Origin: Campylobacteraceae bacterium
Lineage (GTDB): Bacteria > Campylobacterota > Campylobacteria > Campylobacterales > Sulfurospirillaceae
Direction: 5' to 3'
Length of the DNA stretch: 12,817 bases
Assembly: GCA_027011025.1 (NCBI GenBank)
Contig: JALVAU010000047.1
Span: 1-12,817, forward strand
The notes below the pieces were generated by a model. The model saw only the letters and a list, made by a program, of their open reading frames with translations, was not told the DNA's origin and did not search any database. Positions 7,312 to 12,817 of this stretch are shown one piece after another (positions within the stretch are counted from its first letter, which is position 1; each line of letters starts with the position of its first letter). A program made the translations under genes and the position numbers.

Positions 7312-10137
7312 TTACCTTGTACATCGCTCTACTAAATAAAAAATTGATTTATAGTCCAAACCACTATGTTCGCTTAATCCTATTTCACAAGTTTTGCTTG
7401 TTGAAAAAGCATATTTTACCTCTTTTGGTATCTCCTCTTTGAGGTGTCTTAGAGCTGATGCATTCAACTGCGGAAATGTAAAACCTCTATCACCTGCAAA
7501 ACCGCAACAACTTACACTTTTTGGTATAGTAACATTTGAGCTGCACATGCGAGCAACTTTTTCAAATTTATCTACCAACCCACTCTTTCTTGTACTGCAA
7601 GTTGTATGTATCACGATTGGATCGTCAACTTGTACAAATTTTAATTTTGTTGCTAAAAATTCTATTATAAATTCTACCGTATCATATACTTTGAGATCAC
7701 TTGGAAAATTTTGCTCTATCGTTTTACTGCAAGGGCTCATATCACACAAAATTGGATATTTTCCATTTCCGCTAGCATCTTTTAGTGCAATTTCAAGCTC
7801 GTCCGACTTGCTCTTGCCCTCTTCTTTATAACCTTTTGAACTAAAAGGCATACCACAACATAAATTGTCTATATTTTTTGGAATTATCACTTCATATCCG
7901 GCACGCTCTAGCAGAATTACCACTATTTCACTGATACTTTTTTCATCTTTTTTAGCCCTTGGATTTGCCATTGTTCTGTTTATGCAAGATGAAAAATAGA
8001 CAACTTTTTCCTTTGCATTTAGGATGGTTTTCTTAATCTTGAACTTTTCACCTTTAGGCAAAGATGAGCTCCAAAGAGGCATAGCATTGTTTGTAAGAGT
8101 TCTAAGTCCTTTGCTTATACTCTCCATCGTACTGTTTGGTATAACTCTATTTACCCCCTTTACAGCACTCAATGCAAATCTTCCTACAGTTAAAACTGTT
8201 CCATAATTATCTGCTATACTCCATGCTATCTTGTGTCCTAGTTTTCCTATCTGTTTTGCCCTTAATTTTTTAGTTAAATTTCCTGTGTCTATATCTATCG
8301 GGCAAGAAACCAAACAGAGTTGACAAGTAGCACAAGTCTCTACTCCGTCATATTGATATAATTTTTCAAACTCTTCCAACTCCTCTATTCTTTTGCTATC
8401 TTTTAGCATTCTCATGTATCTATTTGATACTATTCTTTGCCTTGGAGTTAAAGTTAAGAAATTGGAAGGGCATTTAGGCTCACAATATCCACACTCTATA
8501 CATGTATCGATCAACTCATCTGTCTTTGGCATAGCTTTAAAATTTTTTAGGTGTATTTTTTTATCATTATTAAGTATAACACCAGGGTTTAACAATCCTT
8601 TAGGATCAAATATATGCTTAATCTCCTTCATAAGTTTATATGCATCTTCACCCCACTCAAGCTCAACAAAAGGAGCCATATTTCTACCTGTTCCATGCTC
8701 TGCCTTTAGACTGCCTTTATATTTTAATGCTACCTGATTGGCAACTTCTGCCATAAACTCTTCGTATCTTTTTATCTCTTTTTCATCATCAAAGGATTGG
8801 GTAAAAACAAAATGTAGATTTCCCTCAAGTGTGTGTCCAAATATAATCGCTTCGTTATATCCGTATTTTTTGAACATTGCCTGCAATTCCAGCGTTGCAT
8901 CTGCTAAATCTTCTATAGGGTATGCAACATCTTCTATAATGACGGTTGTACCTGCTTGTCTAACTGCTCCAACAGCAGGAAAAAGTCCTTTTCTTATACT
9001 CCAGTAAAGATTATACTCACTTGGAATATCTGTAAATTCCAACGGACGGAGAGGATCAAAATCTTTTAATTTCTCTAAAATTATTTTAATATTTTCATCT
9101 AACTCTTTTTTACTAGGCGCTCTTGTCTCAACCAGCACAGCAGTAGCATTTTGTTCTAAAGTTTTTAAGAAATCCGGCATTCCCTCTTTATCTTCTACAC
9201 ATCTTAGGGCTGCTCTATCCATAATTTCAGCAGCATTTACACTCTGCCTACAATGAAGTTTCATCATTATCACAGCATCACATGCATCTTTTATGTTTTT
9301 AAAAATCATCAATGCACTTGCTTTATCACTATATTCCGGTACAGTTTTATAGGTAATATCTTTAATAAAACCCAAAGTCCCTTCACTTCCAATCATGAGA
9401 TGAGATATTATATCTATGGGATCTTCAAAATCCACCAAAGCATTTAGTGAATAACCGCAGGTATTTTTTATCTTAAATTTTCTTACTATTTTATCGTGTA
9501 ACATTTTATTTTTTTTGATTTTTAAGTGTAGCTGTTTTATACTCTCAACCATCATCCCATGAGTATTTAAAAAATTCTCTCTGCTTCTTCTATCACCCGT
9601 ATCTAGTTCACTCCCATCATAAAATACTATCTTCATAGAGTGCAGAGTCTTATAGGAGTTATCAGCAACGCCACAACACATACCACTTGCATTATTTGCA
9701 GCAATTCCACCTATCATTGCACAGCTTATACTAGCAGGATCAGGGCCTATTTTTTTGCTATACGGAAGTAAGAATTCATTTGCATCTGCCCCTACAACTG
9801 ACGGTTCTAGTGTTACAAGAGAGTGATCATCACTGATTTTCTTACCTCTCCAGTCCCTCGAGGTAACAATAAGTATAGAATCCGTAATGGCCTGCCCAGA
9901 CAGACTTGTTCCTGCCGCTCTAAATACAACAGGGAGAGAGAAAGAAGATGAGAGCTTTAATATCCTTGAAACCTCTTTGGAGTTATCAACCCATATAACA
10001 ACTTTTGGAATAAGCCTGTAAAAGGAAGCATCTGTACCATAAGCCAAAGTATGTAAAGGGTCTGTAAAGACTCTTTGTTTTGGAATTATTTCTTTTAATT
10101 TCTCATAAAACTGCATATAGGAGGTATCTAATTTCAT
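7312..10137 (-). CDS. FAD/Fe-S D-lactate dehydrogenase-type oxidoreductase (Dld-II / GlcD-GlpC fusion type)
   Basis: This 941-residue protein joins a flavin dehydrogenase to an iron-sulfur electron-transfer half. Residues about 20-270 form a PCMH-type FAD domain, with RAAGTSLSGQAITDS (73-87) and IGGIAANNASGMCCG (142-156). The FAD-oxidase C-terminal domain (about 270-522) shows GHTLEGNLHF (434-443), EHGTGRN (480-486) and IFDPKGLLNPG (509-519). Two 4Fe-4S clusters follow: Cys546/549/552/556 and Cys602/605/608/612. Two CCG-type repeats end it, with CCG at 760-762 and 877-879. This layout matches bacterial quinone-linked D-lactate dehydrogenases (Shewanella Dld-II; Campylobacter Cj1585 type), which oxidise D-lactate to pyruvate at the inner face of the membrane. 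D-2-hydroxyglutarate or glycolate are alternatives. AAGGA is 7 bases before the chosen start. The adjacent TRAP genes fit a lactate role. Confidence 0.88.
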   Translation of the reverse strand: MKLDTSYMQFYEKLKEIIPKQRVFTDPLHTLAYGTDASFYRLIPKVVIWVDNSKEVSRILKLSSSFSLPVVFRAAGTSLSGQAITDSILIVTSRDWRGKKISDDHSLVTLEPSVVGADANEFLLPYSKKIGPDPASISCAMIGGIAANNASGMCCGVADNSYKTLHSMKIVFYDGSELDTGDRRSRENFLNTHGMMVESIKQLHLKIKKNKMLHDKIVRKFKIKNTCGYSLNALVDFEDPIDIISHLMIGSEGTLGFIKDITYKTVPEYSDKASALMIFKNIKDACDAVIMMKLHCRQSVNAAEIMDRAALRCVEDKEGMPDFLKTLEQNATAVLVETRAPSKKELDENIKIILEKLKDFDPLRPLEFTDIPSEYNLYWSIRKGLFPAVGAVRQAGTTVIIEDVAYPIEDLADATLELQAMFKKYGYNEAIIFGHTLEGNLHFVFTQSFDDEKEIKRYEEFMAEVANQVALKYKGSLKAEHGTGRNMAPFVELEWGEDAYKLMKEIKHIFDPKGLLNPGVILNNDKKIHLKNFKAMPKTDELIDTCIECGYCEPKCPSNFLTLTPRQRIVSNRYMRMLKDSKRIEELEEFEKLYQYDGVETCATCQLCLVSCPIDIDTGNLTKKLRAKQIGKLGHKIAWSIADNYGTVLTVGRFALSAVKGVNRVIPNSTMESISKGLRTLTNNAMPLWSSSLPKGEKFKIKKTILNAKEKVVYFSSCINRTMANPRAKKDEKSISEIVVILLERAGYEVIIPKNIDNLCCGMPFSSKGYKEEGKSKSDELEIALKDASGNGKYPILCDMSPCSKTIEQNFPSDLKVYDTVEFIIEFLATKLKFVQVDDPIVIHTTCSTRKSGLVDKFEKVARMCSSNVTIPKSVSCCGFAGDRGFTFPQLNASALRHLKEEIPKEVKYAFSTSKTCEIGLSEHSGLDYKSIFYLVERCTR

Positions 10138-10158
10138 ATTTATTTCCTTATATATTTA

Positions 10159-10186
10159 GGGCACCTATAATAACCCTATGATAGAA
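10159..10186 (+). repeat. Second copy of the GGGCACCT dispersed repeat motif
   Basis: The first 21 bases match the reverse complement of the right hairpin arm near position 489 at 19 of 21 positions, and the left arm (from 429) at 18 of 21. GATAGAA follows in both copies. Here there is no opposing arm, so this is a half-site. It lies in the spacer upstream of the oxidase gene. Confidence 0.6.
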
Positions 10187-10198
10187 TATAACAAAAGA

Positions 10199-10219
10199 AT
10201 ATGAGAAAAATATGAGAAA
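10199..10219. repeat. Two direct repeats of ATATGAGAAA, 11 bp apart
   Basis: Identical 10-mers start at 10199 and 10210, one helical turn apart, in the region where the oxidase promoter should lie. The spacing would suit a DNA-binding protein on one face of the helix. In such AT-rich DNA a chance duplication is quite possible. Confidence 0.3.
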
Positions 10220-10225
10220 TAAATG

Positions 10226-10255
10226 AACTTGCACAAATTAATATTTGTGCAAGTT
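10226..10255 (-). terminator. Hairpin terminator after dctM
   Basis: A perfect 13-bp stem (10226-10238 with 10243-10255) and a TAAT loop lie 12 bp downstream of the dctM stop codon. On the minus strand it is followed by CATTTATTTCTC, a broken T-rich tail. It probably ends the TRAP operon and separates it from the oxidase gene, though the tail is imperfect and read-through is plausible. Confidence 0.7.
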
Positions 10256-10267
10256 TAGATTGGTAGT

Positions 10268-11623
10268 TTATTTAATAATTGATGATATTCCAAACCAACT
10301 TGGTTCTATAACTAAAATTGCTAAGATTAAAACTTGAATAGCGATAAAAGGCATAACACCCTTATATATATCGACTGTTCTTACACTATCTGGTGCAACT
10401 CCTCGCAAATAAAACAAGCTAAAACCAAAAGGAGGTGTTAAAAATGAAGTCTGCAAATTCATAGCTATCAAAATTGCATACCATACTGGATTAATTCCAA
10501 GATTTGTAGCAATCGGGACTAGAATTGGGACTATGATGTATGAAATCTCAACGAAATCTATAAAAAATCCCAAAAACATAATAGCTAACATTGAAGTTAT
10601 GATAAAACCCCATTTTTCACCAGGCAAACTCATCATAAAGTTTTCAACTATGGTATCTCCACCCGCATAGGTAAATACCATAGAAAATGCTGTTGCTCCT
10701 ATGAGTATAGCAAAAACCATGGCTGTTACTTTTGCAGTCTCTAGTGCAGAGTCTTTCAACATTCCTAAAGAAAATTGTCTATAAGCGATTGCTAAAATCA
10801 TAGCACCGACTGATCCAACTGCAGCTGACTCTGTCGGAGTAGCAACTCCGGCAAAAATAGAACCAAGAACCAGTACAATAAGTAGCAATGGTGGGATTAT
10901 AGCCTTTAAAGCCCTTATGATTTGTTGAATCTTAGTCTCATTTAAATCCGTTGGTGGAATTGCAGGTGCTGCATTTTTATCTTTAAAAGCAACAATAATA
11001 ATATACAAAACATAAGCACCCACAAGAGAAACACCAGGAACAACTGCTGCTTTAAAAAGGTCTCCTACAGGAACTTGAAATACATCTCCTAGTATAATCA
11101 AAACAATTGATGGAGGTATTATCTGTCCGAGTGTACCAGATGCACAAATAGTACCTGTTGCCAATCTTTTACTATAGTTGTATTTAAGCATAACGGGGAG
11201 TGATATAACACCCATAGCCACGACACTTGCACCAACAACACCAGTAGAAGCTGCTAAAAGTGCGCCAACTAAAACTGTACTGATGGCAACACCGCCTCTT
11301 AATTCACCAAATAGCGTTCCCATTGCCTCTAACAACTTTTCAGCTAGTTGAGATTTTTGAAGTATGATACCCATAAATATAAAAAGTGGTACAGCCATCA
11401 AAATAGTGTTTTGCATAATAGAGTATATTCTAAAAGGCATAAAGCCGAACATATCCACACCGGTATCCACAAAAGTTTCCCAAATAGGAAGGCTGTTTTG
11501 CAACGCATCAACTACACCAAATGACAAACCAAATATAACAGCAACCGTACCAAAAGTAAAAGCTACAGGAAAACCTATCAGCAACATTATAAGTCCAGCC
11601 CCAAACATTACTATACCAGTCAT
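10268..11623 (-). CDS. dctM: TRAP transporter large membrane subunit DctM
   Basis: This 451-residue polytopic membrane protein is the channel subunit of a tripartite ATP-independent periplasmic transporter, which imports organic acids with Na+. The family signature is the CASGTLGQIIPPSIVLIILG run (160-179). A charged cytoplasmic loop follows near 213-230. The long insert between the first helices (about 40-65) and overall style match the mannitol/chloroaromatic or 2-oxo acid branch of DctM, not the C4-dicarboxylate DctM. Its ATG overlaps the dctQ stop by 4 bp (ATGA at 11620-11623), so the two membrane subunits are translationally coupled. It is the last TRAP gene, followed by a hairpin at 10226-10255. 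Confidence 0.94.
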   Translation of the reverse strand: MTGIVMFGAGLIMLLIGFPVAFTFGTVAVIFGLSFGVVDALQNSLPIWETFVDTGVDMFGFMPFRIYSIMQNTILMAVPLFIFMGIILQKSQLAEKLLEAMGTLFGELRGGVAISTVLVGALLAASTGVVGASVVAMGVISLPVMLKYNYSKRLATGTICASGTLGQIIPPSIVLIILGDVFQVPVGDLFKAAVVPGVSLVGAYVLYIIIVAFKDKNAAPAIPPTDLNETKIQQIIRALKAIIPPLLLIVLVLGSIFAGVATPTESAAVGSVGAMILAIAYRQFSLGMLKDSALETAKVTAMVFAILIGATAFSMVFTYAGGDTIVENFMMSLPGEKWGFIITSMLAIMFLGFFIDFVEISYIIVPILVPIATNLGINPVWYAILIAMNLQTSFLTPPFGFSLFYLRGVAPDSVRTVDIYKGVMPFIAIQVLILAILVIEPSWFGISSIIK

Positions 11624-12165
11624 AGCGCTTCTCCATCTTTATAATCAACATCCATCTTTGCTGCCTTATCTTTTTTGTAAATATTTAAATTCTGCACAAA
11701 ATAACCAAAATCCATAAAAATTAGCAACCAAAAAGATGCCGGTATCAAAGCTTTTATAATCCATCTATGTGTTAATCCACCTGGATCTCCACTTATTTCA
11801 TGAGATGTATATGACTCCATCACAAAGTCAACTGAGTTTGTTGCAATAAGTAGAGCAAGAGGCAAAATAAATACAATTGCACCCATCATATTTATCTTGG
11901 CTTTTTTTTGGACTGACCAATTGTCATACAAAAGATCGACTCTAACATGTCCCTCTTCCATAAGGGCATAAGACATTCCGATTAAAATGAGTACTGAAAA
12001 CAGATGCCACTCCATCTCTTGCATTGCAATTGAACCTGTATTGAAAGCATATCTGGCTATCGCATCATAAGCAACATTAAAAGTCATAAGCAACATTATA
12101 ATAAATAGCAAAATACCAAGTGCTTTGGTTATTTTTTTGTAAAATATTTCTATCTTATCTAACAT
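11620..12165 (-). CDS. dctQ: TRAP transporter small membrane subunit DctQ
   Basis: DctQ is the four-helix small membrane partner of DctM. The 181-residue protein has hydrophobic segments at about 16-34, 54-70, 92-110 and 135-158. It carries the family features EMEWHLF (50-56), GHVRVDLLY (72-80) and SGDPGGLTHRWIIKALIP (125-142), the last being typical of the TRAP branch with large DctQ loops. AAGGA lies 5 bases before the start. The spacer from dctP is 111 bp and contains two strong hairpins; the 3' end overlaps dctM. The charged C-terminal tail (about 164-181) is probably cytoplasmic. The family assignment is secure from motifs and context. Confidence 0.92.
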   Translation of the reverse strand: MLDKIEIFYKKITKALGILLFIIMLLMTFNVAYDAIARYAFNTGSIAMQEMEWHLFSVLILIGMSYALMEEGHVRVDLLYDNWSVQKKAKINMMGAIVFILPLALLIATNSVDFVMESYTSHEISGDPGGLTHRWIIKALIPASFWLLIFMDFGYFVQNLNIYKKDKAAKMDVDYKDGEAL

Positions 12166-12194
12166 TAAAGTCCTTTTTTGAATTTAGAATCAAA

Positions 12195-12233
12195 TTTATA
12201 GGAGTTGATAACAAAATTATCAACTCCTATAAA
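12195..12233 (-). terminator. 17-bp hairpin between dctP and dctQ (attenuator)
   Basis: A perfect 17-bp stem (12195-12211 with 12217-12233) and a 5-nt loop lie between dctP and dctQ, followed on the minus strand by a weakly T-rich stretch. Partial termination or 3' protection here would leave more dctP than dctQM message, as is usual when a periplasmic binding protein is needed in excess. Confidence 0.65.
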
Positions 12234-12235
12234 GT

Positions 12236-12262
12236 TTTGCCACCAAGAGGTTTGGTGGCAAA
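12236..12262 (-). terminator. 11-bp hairpin just after dctP
   Basis: TTTGCCACCAA (12236-12246) pairs perfectly with 12252-12262 around a 5-nt loop, 14 bp past the dctP stop codon. There is no T-run. Only two bases separate it from the 17-bp hairpin at 12195-12233, so the pair forms a tandem block that probably stabilises dctP mRNA or lowers read-through. Confidence 0.6.
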
Positions 12263-12276
12263 TTTTCAGCTTAAGC

Positions 12277-12817
12277 TTATTTTGCTGGTTTTATATTCAT
12301 AGTTGTATTTAAGTACTCATAATCAGAAATCTTAGTCCAAGCTCTAACTTTCTTCATATAAGCTTTTTGAGACTCTACAATCTCCTTAAATTCAGCATTT
12401 TTTGCTTCATCTATAGCCAAAAGTTTGTTATTAGCTTTTTTCATAGCAGCAATAACTGGCGCAGGAAAAGATCTCACTTTTATGTTTGGATAATCAGTCT
12501 TGATTTTCGCCCAAGCCATTGCACTCATATGGTAATTCTCAATATACATATCATATGCTGAAAGCTTCATAGCGGTCTTAAGGATTTCTTGATACTTAGG
12601 AGACAATTTTTTAAACTTTTTGATATTTACAAGAAACTGTAACTCAGTACCCGGCTCATGCCATCCTGTATAGTAGTAAGGTGCAACTTTGTGGAAGCCC
12701 ATTCTTATATCCATTCCCGGTCCAACCCACTCTAATGCATCAATAGTACCTCGTTCTAGTGAAGTATAAAGTTCACCCGGAGCTATATTTGTAACCGTAA
12801 CACCAAGTTCTGCCATA
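12277..12817 (-). CDS. dctP: TRAP transporter solute-binding protein DctP, TakP-like (partial, N-terminus outside window)
   Basis: About 180 C-terminal residues of the periplasmic binding protein are visible; the gene runs off the right edge, and the methionine at 12816-12814 is likely internal because family members are about 350 residues. The segment ERGTIDALEWVGPGMD followed by YYYTGWHEPGTEL is characteristic of the TakP branch (Rhodobacter 2-oxo acid binder; related Thermus lactate binder), not C4-dicarboxylate DctP. In TRAP binding proteins the hinge helix and substrate site are completed by this half. It is the first of three TRAP genes, separated from dctQ by two hairpins. A 2-oxo or 2-hydroxy acid such as pyruvate or lactate is the most likely ligand, supported by the neighbouring D-lactate dehydrogenase-type enzyme. 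Confidence 0.9.
   Translation of the reverse strand, partial: MAELGVTVTNIAPGELYTSLERGTIDALEWVGPGMDIRMGFHKVAPYYYTGWHEPGTELQFLVNIKKFKKLSPKYQEILKTAMKLSAYDMYIENYHMSAMAWAKIKTDYPNIKVRSFPAPVIAAMKKANNKLLAIDEAKNAEFKEIVESQKAYMKKVRAWTKISDYEYLNTTMNIKPAK

Noticed and set aside
7014..7318. Target-site duplication AAAATAAC / AAAATTAC flanking the foldback element
   Set aside because: It matches only 7 of 8 bases, lies at unequal distances from the repeat ends, and is low-complexity AT sequence, so it is not evidence of transposition.
7254..7442. + strand 62-codon frame starting in arm B
   Set aside because: It runs antisense into the 3' end of the well-supported oxidase gene and exists because the inverted repeat mirrors the other frame.
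7394..7831. + strand 145-codon open frame
   Set aside because: It lies wholly antisense to the CCG-domain coding part of the oxidase and shows no motif or ribosome site.
10166..10171. TATAAT on the + strand as a promoter
   Set aside because: No + strand gene follows; the hexamer is part of the GGGCACCT repeat and both flanking genes are on the minus strand.

Overview
The window is AT-rich (about one third G+C by eye), tightly packed, and looks chromosomal and metabolic. The protein style points to Campylobacterota (Epsilonproteobacteria), probably a free-living, Sulfurimonas- or Arcobacter-like organism. The strongest clue is a PycB/OadA protein with the unusual N-terminus and FEFGGGARF signature that I associate with this phylum. 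It sits beside pckA and argH, an order I recall from Campylobacter jejuni (argH-pckA-pycB). The genus is not fixed by what I can see.

Layout. 1-410: a + strand HIT-family nucleotide hydrolase gene with its -10 box. 411-497: a convergent gap holding a long near-perfect hairpin. 498-6947: a minus-strand operon, transcribed right to left as oadG-oadA-oadB-pckA-argH, with gaps of 11-62 bp. It encodes a complete Na+-pumping oxaloacetate decarboxylase (or pyruvate carboxylase B-type) module, ATP-dependent PEP carboxykinase and argininosuccinate lyase. 6948-7311: a gap dominated by an elaborate foldback element at 7035-7304. 7312-10137: a large minus-strand FAD/Fe-S D-lactate dehydrogenase-type enzyme. 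10138-10267: a spacer with a second copy of the 429-489 repeat motif and a terminator hairpin. 10268-12817: a minus-strand TRAP transporter operon (dctP-dctQ-dctM), with dctP cut by the window edge.

How the genes fit together (inference). The TRAP binding protein resembles the TakP/lactate type that binds 2-oxo or 2-hydroxy acids. The adjacent oxidase would turn imported D-lactate (or a similar D-2-hydroxy acid) into pyruvate. The oad/pck genes act at the pyruvate-oxaloacetate-PEP node. A Na+-exporting decarboxylase would also supply the Na+ gradient that TRAP uptake uses, so the block reads as a carboxylate uptake and C3/C4 interconversion island.

The most unusual feature is the 270-bp foldback at 7035-7304. 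It has 33-nt terminal inverted repeats (31/33 matching) enclosing a 108-nt hairpin arm, a 9-nt mini-hairpin and a second multi-stem arm. About half of its bases fall in these stems. I do not recognise it as a named family. It could be a non-autonomous mobile element (MITE-like), a structured RNA, or both.
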